Shown: positions 35,717-45,167, numbered from the stretch's first letter. The stretch is 64,000 bases of DNA from an uncultured Lachnospiraceae bacterium (GCA_947177165.1 CAMWTP010000030.1:1-64000), one strand, 5' to 3'. Notes: generated by a model not told the origin, from the letters alone. Numbers and translations: made by a program.

Positions 35717-36943
35717 TTATTTGTCAGTCTTTGTCAATATTCCCGAGCCAACCGGATCGTTACATTGCAAAACGTCTTTGATTACCTCCTGAAATCTCTT
35801 TTTACACCTGTCCATACTATAATATTCCGCCCGCTCTCTTGATGCCTGGATATACTTCTCCCTCAGCTCATCGGACGACATCAATTGTATCCATGCATCT
35901 GCAAATTCCTTCTGCATTGTCTTTTTAGAAACCTGCTTTCTTGTATAGGAAGGTATCAGAATTCCGTATGGCGCATACAATGCTCTTCTTATATTTCTCT
36001 CTTTTAATGGAACTGTAAGTATCTCTCGCGGCCCCGTTTTGCAATCTGTGTGAATTACCGGCAGACCGCATGCCATAGCTTCCACCAGAGAATTGGGAAA
36101 TCCTTCATGTCGTGTACAGGAAACATATAACTGACACTTACTCATATAAGCAAACGGATTCTCACGCAATCCAAGTAATAAAACCTGCCCACTCAAATGC
36201 CGTTTCTTAATCATTTCTTCCAGCTCTTCTTTTATTTCTCCCTCTCCCAATATAATCAGTGCACTATCTTTATTTTTCTGATACACCTGTGTAAATGTGT
36301 CGATCAACTCTTCATATCCTTTTTCACGCCCTAATCTTCCAACCGCAACCGCTGTCTTATGATTTTGAATAAATTTGCTGATTTCCTCTTCAATTTTTTC
36401 ACTGGATAATCTGCCGATCTCCATAATATCATACGGGTTTTCGATCACACTGGTTCTATCCGCATCCAGATGATAGTATTCTATAATTTCTCCATTTAAC
36501 TCCTGTGAAGCAGGAATAACCCGGTCTGCCCTTTTTAAGCAATTTTTCAGGAGTACAAATTTTGTTTTTTCTCTCCATGTTTTGCATAATTCCATACCGT
36601 AGTATGCTCTTATACTTGCCATTTTTTTTGAATTTCGATTCCAGACGCAATTAATAATATTAGGAACATCCAAGAAACTTATCACACAATCTATGTGATA
36701 TTTTCTAATCGTCTTATTAATATGTGCAAAAGCATGCATTGCATTTACTATATACCGATCACTGCCGCACCCCAAATCGATGATTGTGCCAGCACATTCA
36801 TAAAATATTTTTTTTCCTTCAACAAGAAAAATGTATAAATCATACTCCTTGTCCAGTTCCCTGGAAATTCTTGACACTACCCGCTCTGCACCGCCACCAC
36901 ACAACGAGTTAATAAATAATGCAATTCTCCTCTTATTTGCCAT
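35717..36943 (-). CDS. GT4 family glycosyltransferase
   Basis: A 408-residue GT-B transferase beginning IALFINSLCGGGAERV, the acceptor-side glycine loop of GT4, with AVGRLGREKGYEEL in mid-protein and the E-x7-E donor motif in HEGFPNSLVEAMACGLPV. It is a paralogue of the neighbouring gene at 37022-38227. It probably adds a hexose or hexosamine to the lipid-linked chain in the cytosol. Confidence 0.85.
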   Translation of the reverse strand: MANKRRIALFINSLCGGGAERVVSRISRELDKEYDLYIFLVEGKKIFYECAGTIIDLGCGSDRYIVNAMHAFAHINKTIRKYHIDCVISFLDVPNIINCVWNRNSKKMASIRAYYGMELCKTWREKTKFVLLKNCLKRADRVIPASQELNGEIIEYYHLDADRTSVIENPYDIMEIGRLSSEKIEEEISKFIQNHKTAVAVGRLGREKGYEELIDTFTQVYQKNKDSALIILGEGEIKEELEEMIKKRHLSGQVLLLGLRENPFAYMSKCQLYVSCTRHEGFPNSLVEAMACGLPVIHTDCKTGPREILTVPLKERNIRRALYAPYGILIPSYTRKQVSKKTMQKEFADAWIQLMSSDELREKYIQASRERAEYYSMDRCKKRFQEVIKDVLQCNDPVGSGILTKTDK

Positions 36944-37021
36944 ATTAAACCATTAGCCTCTCCTCATCACCGCAAACTCCCACATACTTTTAATATTATG
37001 GGCAGAATATTGAATGCTTCC

Positions 37022-38227
37022 TTATTCCTCTTCTATTACCCGAATCCAATCCCTGACAACCGCCTGGATTCCCAACATTTCTCTTCTTTTCCTGCTTTGT
37101 TCCCTGTAATATTGCATTTTCTCCTCGTCACGCAAAAGAATCAGAATCGCCTCCGCCAATTTCCGCTCTTCTACCTCAAGCGGCTCTGTTCCCTTGTACA
37201 TCGTACCGCTGCACAAAGGAGTCAGCAGTCCATATGCAGCCTCTGTAATCTCCGTGATCTGTGCTCCCATAATATCCATATCCGGAGCCAGGATCTCCCG
37301 CGCACCTGAGTGAAAATCTGTTGCAATGCAAGGAACGCCGCAGCAGACAGCCTCTGCCAGAGAATTTGGAAATCCTTCATACATGGATGGCAAAACAAAT
37401 ATCTCTGCCTGTGCATCATACCAGAAAGGATTTTTGCTATATCCAAGTAAAAATACCTGCTTCTCAAGATTATTGAGGCGAATCAGCTTTTTCAGATAGG
37501 ACTCGCAATCACCAGATCCAATCACACATAATACGGCATCCGGTTCCTTTTCTGCCACCTCCGCAAATGCCCTGATCAAGTGCCACTGCCCCTTCTGACT
37601 GTCCAGTCTGCCAACTGTCACTATCAATCGTTTTCCATCAAAAGTTATCGCATTCTCCGGCTTTTTTTGCGCCTGTGCCATAATCTTCGTCACGTCATAC
37701 CCGTTTACAATCGTTGTAATCTGTTTATCCGGAATATGGAAACGCACTTTCGCAACCTGCTCGATTTCTTTCGATACCGCAACGATCTTATTCGCATGAT
37801 TATAAACCAATTTCATCAGAGGTACTGCGCTGATGCGGTATAATAAGCCCGACTTCTCCGACGTCATACTCAGCCGCATCGATATGATGGTCTTACAATA
37901 TTTATTCCCAGATAATACATTAGATATGTTTGAGCTATCCAAAAAACTGATGCATGCGTCATACTGGTTTTCCCGTTTCAACCGCCTTAAATACCATATC
38001 CTCTTTATAATTGCCCATATCTGGTGAACGACTGATTTCCTGCTTCCCGGTTCCGGAATATCCAGCGAAAGAAGGTTTCCTCTATACGGAAACTCAATAA
38101 AGTCCCTGTTGTTCATCAGTAAGTCAATCTCCCAATCGTCAGGGAAATTCATAGTGATATTGGAAAGTGCCCTCTCTGCGCCGCCGCCAGCCAGTTCCCG
38201 GATAACAAATAAAATCTTTTTCTTCAT
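37022..38227 (-). CDS. GT4 family glycosyltransferase
   Basis: A 401-residue GT-B protein with VIRELAGGGAERALSN at the N-terminus, TVGRLDSQKGQWHLI in the middle and YEGFPNSLAEAVCCGVP (E-x7-E) near residue 300. The start at 38227 has AGGAG eight bases upstream; the longer frame lacks a comparable site. Its sequence is close to the previous transferase (35717-36943), suggesting duplication followed by change of specificity. Confidence 0.85.
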   Translation of the reverse strand: MKKKILFVIRELAGGGAERALSNITMNFPDDWEIDLLMNNRDFIEFPYRGNLLSLDIPEPGSRKSVVHQIWAIIKRIWYLRRLKRENQYDACISFLDSSNISNVLSGNKYCKTIISMRLSMTSEKSGLLYRISAVPLMKLVYNHANKIVAVSKEIEQVAKVRFHIPDKQITTIVNGYDVTKIMAQAQKKPENAITFDGKRLIVTVGRLDSQKGQWHLIRAFAEVAEKEPDAVLCVIGSGDCESYLKKLIRLNNLEKQVFLLGYSKNPFWYDAQAEIFVLPSMYEGFPNSLAEAVCCGVPCIATDFHSGAREILAPDMDIMGAQITEITEAAYGLLTPLCSGTMYKGTEPLEVEERKLAEAILILLRDEEKMQYYREQSRKRREMLGIQAVVRDWIRVIEEE

Positions 38228-38316
38228 GAACACTCCTGTCTCCGCAGACGATGTCAAAACAATCTTCAATCGACGGACTGTGAACAAATAACTCTACCAT
38301 ACTATTGCGACAGTTC

Positions 38317-40491
38317 CTACAGGTCTGGCACAAATTTAATATAATCAAATTTCTGATCTGTCTTCACTGTCAGCAGATAACAATCCTTATCCATAACAAA
38401 TTCCGCATGACCATCTATGAAATCAAAAGTAGATACCACTACTCCGTCAGCATTCTCTATAAAAACCTGTCCGTTTTCTATTCCTTCGCCGGATACCTCG
38501 ACCTTCAATGTCCCTTGCGGTATCTTATCAATCCTTCCCCAGTACAGATCAGCTTCCGAATCATAATCTATATATTCGCATTTTTCATATGCCGGAATCA
38601 TGCTGATGTCATAAATAACAATGTCATCACGCCCAAACGACATATTCTTCTGCAAAATCCCAATACATTTATTCATGCAGAACAAAATGCGGCTGGGTTC
38701 CAATATTTTATACGGAACATAGCCAAAATCCCCGAATCCATTGTCATTAAATACGCAATCCGCCCTAAAATACGCCGCTTCAATACCTCCGCCCTGCTCT
38801 ATCAGAAGCTTTGTATTTTCATCAGGATGCGCGACAGCATACGATCTGCCAATACGATTTACAACGATATCGCCATCTATGTTTTCCACTGTCGCACCAA
38901 TCGATATTTCGTCCCTCGCCCTATATGGATACCTGATTACAATTCCTCCCGGTTCCCAGCAGGTATAAGAATCATACACACAGTCAAACTGTGCTATCCC
39001 TCTGTCCAAACACCATTTTTCTGACACTATTCTTGTATCAAGCTGCGAATTCGAATACATAACATCCAGCAATACTGTACCTGCCAGCAAATTAAGAACT
39101 GTCAACGTAATACAGCATACAAAGACTGTTCTGGAAACAGTCTTTAGGACACGCTTATTCTGGATATATATCCTCTCATAAGCATACACCACTCCTGCCC
39201 CAACCATAATGATCAAACAAACGTAAAAAGGGTAGCCCCAACGTATGAAATGCCTGTCCTGCAGACAGATTCCGATTATCTCTATCATGCCAATCAATAG
39301 CAGCATATACTCAATGCGTTTTTCTTTTATGCCACAAATAAATCCCGCTATAACAAAAATAGAGGATATGATTCCCATGTGCGAGAAAAACCACAAAACA
39401 TAAGTGTACAGATTCTCACCAAACGTAGCACTGTTCTCAGTCGCATAATCATTCGTCAGATGTGTCAGGGTTTTAGCGATATCCTGAATATTTGTGACCA
39501 GATTAGGCGCTGTCAATGCTGCAACGCCAATAATAACTGCGACAGCAAAAGCCCCCTGCTTTATTATATTCGCATATCTTTTATGCTTAATCTGCTTTAT
39601 GCATACCGCTATCGCTATGATCGCGCAGGCCACAATCCCATGCCATTTGTCATACAGCGCCAATAACGTTATGACGGACATTGCCGCCAGCCACTTATAA
39701 TCCCTGTTTTCTTCCAGATAATGAAATGCACACAATATACAGGCACAAATGCACAAGCCAACAAATGTGTCGTTCACAGCGCAATGTGCTGCGTGGATAA
39801 ACGGTGGAAAAAAGGCAGTTAAAACCGCAGCAACTGTTCCCGCATGCTTTTTTAGGTAATTGCCTATCAGGAAAACACAGGCAACAACTCCGGCACTCAA
39901 TACCGCCATATAGGCTCGCGTGATAATTACATAGGTCAGATTTCCAATCTCACTGCCCGAGATCCCGCTGACAATCATCACCAGTTTAAAAATGACCGAC
40001 AAAACCCTGCTGGTAATCTGAGAAGGCGCTTCCAGCTCATCAGACATAAACGTACAGTTCTCAGCCATGGATATGGGCGGTCTCACTACTTTTCCTTCAT
40101 CCGGATGAAATGTCTGCCCTGCTCCCCAGTTTACTCCTATTATTCGAACCAAAAAGGCCATCAACACAATCAGCCAGAATAACTTCCTCTCCAATGCGTC
40201 TATATGATAATCGATCCTGACTGCGTCTGTCTCTTTCTTGTGCCTGCTATAAAATTTTACAGCACACATAACCCCTGCCGCTATTACAGACATAACAGAA
40301 CAATATACAGCATTGGGCGAAACTCTGAGGAATGCTGCTTTCAAAACATTTGCCGTATACCCTAAATAATACGAATATATAATCGTAGTCAGCAATAGAT
40401 TAATAAGAAATGTTTTAATAAATGAATTTTTCTTATTGTCCACAAATATCCATATTAAAACACTGCATAACACACAAACTACAATTGGCAT
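38317..40491 (-). CDS. GT39/ArnT-like polytopic membrane glycosyltransferase
   Basis: This 724-residue protein has more than ten membrane helices in its first 480 residues and a soluble C-terminal domain of about 240 residues. After the fourth hydrophobic segment it reads GAGQTFHPDEGKVV, a D-E pair in the first large external loop as in PMT/ArnT GT-C enzymes. It should use a polyprenyl-phosphate sugar on the outer face of the membrane. The C-terminal domain, rich in beta-strand-like sequence, may bind the acceptor. Confidence 0.68.
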   Translation of the reverse strand: MPIVVCVLCSVLIWIFVDNKKNSFIKTFLINLLLTTIIYSYYLGYTANVLKAAFLRVSPNAVYCSVMSVIAAGVMCAVKFYSRHKKETDAVRIDYHIDALERKLFWLIVLMAFLVRIIGVNWGAGQTFHPDEGKVVRPPISMAENCTFMSDELEAPSQITSRVLSVIFKLVMIVSGISGSEIGNLTYVIITRAYMAVLSAGVVACVFLIGNYLKKHAGTVAAVLTAFFPPFIHAAHCAVNDTFVGLCICACILCAFHYLEENRDYKWLAAMSVITLLALYDKWHGIVACAIIAIAVCIKQIKHKRYANIIKQGAFAVAVIIGVAALTAPNLVTNIQDIAKTLTHLTNDYATENSATFGENLYTYVLWFFSHMGIISSIFVIAGFICGIKEKRIEYMLLLIGMIEIIGICLQDRHFIRWGYPFYVCLIIMVGAGVVYAYERIYIQNKRVLKTVSRTVFVCCITLTVLNLLAGTVLLDVMYSNSQLDTRIVSEKWCLDRGIAQFDCVYDSYTCWEPGGIVIRYPYRARDEISIGATVENIDGDIVVNRIGRSYAVAHPDENTKLLIEQGGGIEAAYFRADCVFNDNGFGDFGYVPYKILEPSRILFCMNKCIGILQKNMSFGRDDIVIYDISMIPAYEKCEYIDYDSEADLYWGRIDKIPQGTLKVEVSGEGIENGQVFIENADGVVVSTFDFIDGHAEFVMDKDCYLLTVKTDQKFDYIKFVPDL

Positions 40492-40569
40492 AAGTTTATA
40501 CCTGCCCTCTCTTCTATTCGCTTTATCCAGTCAATTTCGCCATAATGCACTGCTTTTTACCGACAGTTC

Positions 40570-41472
40570 CTAAAGAGTAAATCCTCTGTCTGACGCATAC
40601 CGCAATATCCTGTCCAGCCTCCACAGGAAATATTGCTGCATCCATCTATTCCTTACATATGGCGTTTTATTGATCATGATCTCCATACTATGAAACATCA
40701 TAACCCCTTCGTCCAATCCGTCCCCGATCATCTGCCGTACAATTCGCTTCAGTTCGTAATATGTCATATGCGTCGGTCTCAACCACCGATAAAACAGCCA
40801 GTTATCCGGCAGGATGCGGCCAATAAATCCCCAGCGCTTTCCGCAAATTGTGACCGGCTTCTCTATGATTCCACTAAAATCTTCCGCTCCATGTGCTCTT
40901 TTTTGAAGACATTCCCGCGATATCTTATACCGCCTTGCTGGTGCCTTGCTATGGTTTGGCCCCCCCTTAGACGTCCAGTCTATCCCCGGAGTAACGGAAC
41001 TGTCATAACGATACCCCATCTCATGCAAAGCCTGTATTGTACTCTCATCTGCCCCGAAACGTGCTGCCCGGTACCAGACAGGCGTCACACCTAACTTGTC
41101 CCGAATCAGTTCTGTGAGGTTTTTCAGCTTTTCCTTCTCGATATCATCTGTATAATCTGAACACGGATATTTTGCCGTCTCCTTCTCGATTTCTTTTCCC
41201 CAGATACTGTCGGGCTGGATATATTCAGGGTGCAGATGCGCCCCAACCACTGCGCCTTTATGCACTTCATCTTTTAAAACCTCAACACAGCGTGCATCAT
41301 ACAGTACCTCCGGTGAGACAAAATAGATCGGGTGCACATGATAGCGATTCCAGATCGGCCTGAGTAACTTAGGAATTCCTTCTATTATAGAGGAGTACTC
41401 TGGCGGATAATGTTTCCCCCAATGTATGTCATTATCCATCTCTGTGTCCAGCGTCACATAAATTCTTTTCAT
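40570..41472 (-). CDS. Polysaccharide deacetylase-like protein (NodB-type)
   Basis: The 300-residue protein starts MKRIYVTLDTEMDNDIHWG, with a T-L-D-T-E sequence at the first NodB metal motif, and has VGAHLHPEY near residue 84, a histidine pair matching the second motif. No signal peptide is seen. The ATG at 41472 overlaps the upstream gene's TGA as ATGA, which decides the start and suggests coupling. The exact substrate is unknown; it differs from the deacetylase at 33804-34538 in most of its sequence. Confidence 0.68.
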   Translation of the reverse strand: MKRIYVTLDTEMDNDIHWGKHYPPEYSSIIEGIPKLLRPIWNRYHVHPIYFVSPEVLYDARCVEVLKDEVHKGAVVGAHLHPEYIQPDSIWGKEIEKETAKYPCSDYTDDIEKEKLKNLTELIRDKLGVTPVWYRAARFGADESTIQALHEMGYRYDSSVTPGIDWTSKGGPNHSKAPARRYKISRECLQKRAHGAEDFSGIIEKPVTICGKRWGFIGRILPDNWLFYRWLRPTHMTYYELKRIVRQMIGDGLDEGVMMFHSMEIMINKTPYVRNRWMQQYFLWRLDRILRYASDRGFTL

Positions 41473-42347
41473 TTCAGTATCCCTTTTTGGTTGAGCCAAT
41501 TGGTAAACCCATTCACATCACCCTTGAAAAACAATTGTACAAATTTGCTGAAAATATAATAAAATATTCTGTAAAATCCTTTTATTCTGAAATAGGTATA
41601 GCTGTCTATCAATTCCCCGCCAAATTTCTTTTTGAAATGATAATGTCTGTAATAATATGAATCTTTATCTTCTGTCGGTACACAGCCACCAAAATCAAAA
41701 TACTGGAATCCCCTCTCCCGGTAAGCCTTGATTGCCTCCCACAAGATAATCTCGTTTGCATTCAGCTTGTGCTTTGTAGCTCCATATTTGTATCTTACAG
41801 TCTTCCCATCGCTCGACTCGATAAATGCACATGCTCCCAAATATTCGCCCTCTGCCGATAATGCGTAATACCCTGCAAGGCTCTCCAACTCGTCCTCATG
41901 CAAAAGGGGAATACCCTTCTGCTCACAAAACTCCTGCTGAAACGCCATGTACTGTTTTTTTTCTGCGTCTGTGCAAAGCTCGTGAACAGTAACACCATCC
42001 CGAACCGCTTTGTTGATCGCATATTTTGCCGATTTATACTCAAATTTCGAAAAGATTATCTCCTCGTCCTGTGCGATATCTAACAAAAATGTTTTCGTTT
42101 CCTGACGGAAATCAAATTGACTTTCTTCCAAAACATCGTTTGTATGCAGAGCAGCTACTGCATATTTACTTTTTTCAAAGCACTCTGTGTCGAACCATAT
42201 ATCGTGAATGGTTAGAAAAGCCACTTTTTTTTCTCTCTCCATTCCCATCCCCCTGTCGCCAAACATACATACCTTCCAGATTTTTCCATCTGAAACACGC
42301 AAAAGCAGCTTAACATTTGAACTGTTTAATATTATATAGCCATACAT
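41469..42347 (-). CDS. FemAB-like GNAT aminoacyl/acyltransferase
   Basis: The C-terminal half of this 292-residue protein reads KLNANEIILWEAIKAYRERG, FDFGGCVPTEDKD and HFKKKFGGELID, the typical end of FemAB/GNAT proteins that attach an amino acid or acyl group to peptidoglycan or surface sugars. The N-terminal half is less conserved. It is the first gene of the main glycan transcript, 43 bases downstream of a good promoter (42390-42418). The modified group could be an amino sugar of this locus; peptidoglycan bridge formation is also possible. Confidence 0.65.
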   Translation of the reverse strand: MYGYIILNSSNVKLLLRVSDGKIWKVCMFGDRGMGMEREKKVAFLTIHDIWFDTECFEKSKYAVAALHTNDVLEESQFDFRQETKTFLLDIAQDEEIIFSKFEYKSAKYAINKAVRDGVTVHELCTDAEKKQYMAFQQEFCEQKGIPLLHEDELESLAGYYALSAEGEYLGACAFIESSDGKTVRYKYGATKHKLNANEIILWEAIKAYRERGFQYFDFGGCVPTEDKDSYYYRHYHFKKKFGGELIDSYTYFRIKGFYRIFYYIFSKFVQLFFKGDVNGFTNWLNQKGILK

Positions 42348-42389
42348 ACCGCAGACAACAACATATCTCCAGTACTATTCATCTTATAT

Positions 42390-42418
42390 AGTATATAATA
42401 TATCATCATTTTATTCAA
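42390..42418 (-). promoter_or_regulatory. Sigma-A type promoter for the main glycan operon
   Basis: On the minus strand TTGAAT and TATACT are separated by 17 bases. The predicted start of transcription lies about 35 bases before the ATG at 42347. No other convincing promoter was seen in the 40 kb downstream. Confidence 0.6.
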
Positions 42419-42456
42419 GCATTTCACCAGAGCGTCTAAAGAAAAAGCAAGCAAAC

Positions 42457-42501
42457 GTTACTTTTCACACCCACTCCTTTGACGTGAGTATGAAAAGTAA
42501 C
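42457..42501 (-). terminator. Hairpin terminator and dispersed-repeat copy after the GT2 gene
   Basis: Arms of 18 bases (GTTACTTTTCATACTCAC on the minus strand, pairing with 16 of 18 positions plus G-T) flank a nine-base loop, followed on the minus strand by a T-rich stretch. It lies 23 bases after the GT2 stop. A related copy, with the same arm and a shared CAAAG in the loop, lies at 55176-55210. Confidence 0.6.
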
Positions 42502-42524
42502 AATAAGCAGACATACGCACTACG

Positions 42525-43487
42525 CTATAAAATCAGCTTAGGTATTTTATACCATACTAAATATCTGTATCTGAGCCATTGTTTAAAACCCAGACTTTGG
42601 GTGAGTCTCATGTATCCGACGTGCTTTTTCATATATTCCCAGTATGGTCTCAGCTGCGATACAGCCATATCAGATTCTTTCATACGATTATAACACCAAA
42701 ATATGGTCTGCGTATATTCTGCAAAAGTTATCTCCACATAACGCTGTCTCTTTCCTTTATAAAAGTACTCTATCTGCTCTTTGTATGCATCCAATGCTTC
42801 AAAATGTGTTGTGTCAAATTTAGATCTGCCAAATGAATTGGGATCGTTCCGCCAATAATGCAGCACAATTGGCATAAACACAGTTTTTCCCGCTTTCTCA
42901 TACAGTTTCCATGTCGTCCATGTATCATCATGCCTGCTTTTTTGAGGATAGCGAATCCCCTCGTACAATTCTCTTTTGCATATTTTGCTCCATGGCACTG
43001 TCAGGATCATAGAATGTTTTTGTATAAAACTATCATCCAACAGATGCCTGTCGGTCAATATTTCCGCATTATTTAGGAAATCTGCCCTGATATCCTCATC
43101 ATGCGGCAGTTCGTCTATTTCAAATGGTCTGTACCACCCCACGGCAATATCCGCATTCTTCTCAACTGCTGCCGCAAGCAATACTTCGATCTGCCTTTTG
43201 TGCAATATATCATCATTGTCAGACATCACAACCCACTGTCCCTTTGCCTGATCCAGCCCGGCATTCCTAGCGTCGCCATTGCCACCATTTCGCTTATGAA
43301 AAACATGCACTCTGCTGTCATTTCGGGCATATTCATCGCATATAGCCCCACTTGAATCTGTCGAACCATCGTCCACCAATATAATATCCAGTTTTTGATA
43401 TGTCTGATTCACTATACTGTCCACACAATTTCTCAGATACTTCTCTGAGTTATATACTGGTACAATCACGCTCACCAAATCTCCCAT
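42525..43487 (-). CDS. GT2 family glycosyltransferase, single-gene transcript
   Basis: A 320-residue GT-A protein starting MGDLVSVIVPVYNSE, with VDDGSTDSSG near residue 39 and MSDNDD near 90 for the metal site. It has no membrane segment. It is flanked by its own promoter (43565-43593) and a terminator-like hairpin (42457-42501), so it appears to be transcribed separately from the large operon that follows. Substrate unknown. Confidence 0.82.
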   Translation of the reverse strand: MGDLVSVIVPVYNSEKYLRNCVDSIVNQTYQKLDIILVDDGSTDSSGAICDEYARNDSRVHVFHKRNGGNGDARNAGLDQAKGQWVVMSDNDDILHKRQIEVLLAAAVEKNADIAVGWYRPFEIDELPHDEDIRADFLNNAEILTDRHLLDDSFIQKHSMILTVPWSKICKRELYEGIRYPQKSRHDDTWTTWKLYEKAGKTVFMPIVLHYWRNDPNSFGRSKFDTTHFEALDAYKEQIEYFYKGKRQRYVEITFAEYTQTIFWCYNRMKESDMAVSQLRPYWEYMKKHVGYMRLTQSLGFKQWLRYRYLVWYKIPKLIL

Positions 43488-43564
43488 TTAGTGCTTCTCC
43501 TCTGCTTTTTGTATCTTTCTGCCGATTGCCTGTTCTGTCAGAATAATGCTTTCCATCTTTGCCC

Positions 43565-43593
43565 ATATTACCATACCACAAGAATAAACACAA
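43565..43593 (-). promoter_or_regulatory. Sigma-A type promoter for the GT2 gene
   Basis: The minus strand has TTGTGT, 17 bases, then TAATAT, about 75 bases before the GT2 start at 43487. Confidence 0.5.
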
Positions 43594-43628
43594 TACGCTA
43601 CCCCTACATTCTTTTATGATTGCCACTT

Positions 43629-44507
43629 TCACTCCGCCGGATTCACATGCACCATAATATGTTTCACCCTTGCAAAATTTCCTTCGATCGAGTCGTGGAC
43701 GCGCTCCGCGATGCTGTGGGCTTCTCTGAGCGATTCATTGCCGTCAGCGCGAATCTCGATGTCCACATAGATCTTGTTCCCGAACACTCTCGTGCGGAGC
43801 AGGTCTACGCCGAGCACGCCCTCCTGCGCCAGCGCACAGTTTTTCAACTCGTCTTCTGTCGCTTCATCACATGCCTTGTCGACCATCTTGTCGACTGCGT
43901 CCCTGAAGATATCATACGCTGCCTTCGCGATAAAAAAGCAGATGCATAAGCTCGCGATTGCGTCGCAGATCGGAAAGCCAAGTCTTGCCCCCGCAATTCC
44001 GACAAGCGCGCCCACTGATGACAGCGCGTCGGAGCGGTGGTGCCATGCGTCAGCCATCAGAGCACTGGAATCAATCTTCTTCGCATTGCGTCTGGTATAC
44101 CAGTACATGGCTTCCTTCACCGCAATCGAGGCAAGCGCTGCCACAAGCGCCATAAATCCCGGAACAACAAGCGCTGTATAGTTTCCGGACAGGATTTTGC
44201 CTGCCGCGCTGTAGCCGATTCCCAGCCCTGTGACAGCCAGTATCGTCGCGAGCACAATCGCCGCCACACATTCCATGCGCTCATGCCCGTATGGATGTTC
44301 TTTGTCAGACTTCTTGCTGGATATCCTGATTCCAATGATGACCACAATGGTGCTGAACACATCGGATGCAGAGTGAACCGCATCGCTGATCATCGCACCC
44401 GAATGGGCAAATATGCCCGCAAACAGCTTAAATACTGACAATATTATGTTTGCCGCAATGCTCACAAATGAAACTCTCATCGCAACTTTTTCAAACTCAT
44501 TTTTCAT
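43629..44507 (-). CDS. Cation diffusion facilitator (CDF) metal exporter
   Basis: The 292-residue protein has six predicted membrane helices in its first 200 residues. Metal-site motifs are HSASDVFS (second helix region) and DAWHHRSDALSS (fifth), each holding the paired H/D residues of CDF transporters. A cytoplasmic C-terminal domain of about 85 residues follows. It exports a divalent ion such as zinc, manganese or iron in exchange for protons. The ATG at 44507 follows AAAGGCGG; an in-frame TTG 21 bases earlier is a weaker choice. Confidence 0.88.
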   Translation of the reverse strand: MKNEFEKVAMRVSFVSIAANIILSVFKLFAGIFAHSGAMISDAVHSASDVFSTIVVIIGIRISSKKSDKEHPYGHERMECVAAIVLATILAVTGLGIGYSAAGKILSGNYTALVVPGFMALVAALASIAVKEAMYWYTRRNAKKIDSSALMADAWHHRSDALSSVGALVGIAGARLGFPICDAIASLCICFFIAKAAYDIFRDAVDKMVDKACDEATEDELKNCALAQEGVLGVDLLRTRVFGNKIYVDIEIRADGNESLREAHSIAERVHDSIEGNFARVKHIMVHVNPAE

Positions 44508-44555
44508 CGAATATTCCGCCTTTCCCAAAGAATCAGTTCCCCGCCAAAACTGATG

Positions 44556-44612
44556 TGATGGTCTGCTGCACAGTTGACCATATGTGGTATAGGCTAATTC
44601 AGCAGACCATCA
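44556..44612. repeat. 13-base inverted repeat upstream of the CDF exporter gene
   Basis: TGATGGTCTGCTG at 44556-44568 is perfectly complementary to CAGCAGACCATCA at 44600-44612, with 31 bases between. It lies in the presumed leader of the CDF exporter transcript and could form a stem or an operator. Confidence 0.7.
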
Positions 44613-44795
44613 CCTCCATGGCAACTGCAGCCAGTACAGCTTTGCAAAAATAGCATTCCCGCAATTTCTGCAGGCTACACGCAAATATACTGATACATAA
44701 TAAAATCATACAATGGTGGGATTTTTTGAGATAAGATAAATAAAGAAAAACACCCACGTATCAGTATTAGCAGCTACTGTCCCGCGGATGTGATC

Positions 44796-44821
44796 AGGAA
44801 GTATTCCTAGGAATACTTCCT
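44796..44821. repeat. 26-base perfect palindrome
   Basis: The sequence AGGAAGTATTCCT followed by its own complement AGGAATACTTCCT forms an uninterrupted dyad centred on CCTAGG. It has no T-run beside it, so an operator or recombination site is as likely as a terminator. Confidence 0.85.
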
Positions 44822-45121
44822 TATCCACTGTCGCATTGCGACCCGGCTCCAGGAGTTTGCACCCCGGCCTGCTCAGTTTGTACTGTAGATTTGTATGCAG
44901 TGCAAAGAGTGTGTTAAAATATTATATGCATCCGTCATCACCTGGTGCACAGATATATTTTTATTACTATACCACATATCTCTGCCCGTTTCAAGCCATT
45001 GCAGGACTACTTTTCATCAGACTGCGGTACATATTCGAGCAGGAAATGACCTTCTTCCCTGCTCGCGCGCCGGTCGCCCGTCCGCTTATACTGACATATT
45101 TCCTCCGGGTGCCTCTGCACT

Positions 45122-45159
45122 ACAAAAATGCACCAGACTCCCGCCTGATGCATTTTTGT
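45122..45159 (-). terminator. Rho-independent terminator of the oleate hydratase gene
   Basis: On the minus strand a 15-base stem (ACAAAAATGCATCAG, one G-T pair) closes an eight-base loop, and the 3' arm ends in TTTTTGT. It starts eight bases after the stop codon of the oleate hydratase gene. Confidence 0.75.
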
Positions 45160-45167
45160 CTATCTTT

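Larger units (their letters stand above)
44529..45121. other. Gene-poor, palindrome-rich intergenic region
   Basis: No convincing gene was seen. The region holds a 13-base inverted repeat (44556-44612), a nested inverted repeat around 44687-44767 (ATACTGATAC and GTATCAGTAT with GTGGG/CCCAC inside), a 26-base perfect palindrome (44796-44821) and a GTCGCA-T-TGCGAC palindrome (44830-44842). Short open frames here lack ribosome binding sites. Confidence 0.6.

Noticed and set aside
44529..44640. NiCo (czcD-type) riboswitch before the CDF exporter
   Set aside because: The conserved core sequences of that class were not found; only a simple inverted repeat is present.
44450..44653. Plus-strand frame of 67 codons near the CDF gene
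   Set aside because: It lies mostly opposite the CDF gene, and the part beyond it coincides with an inverted repeat; no ribosome binding site.
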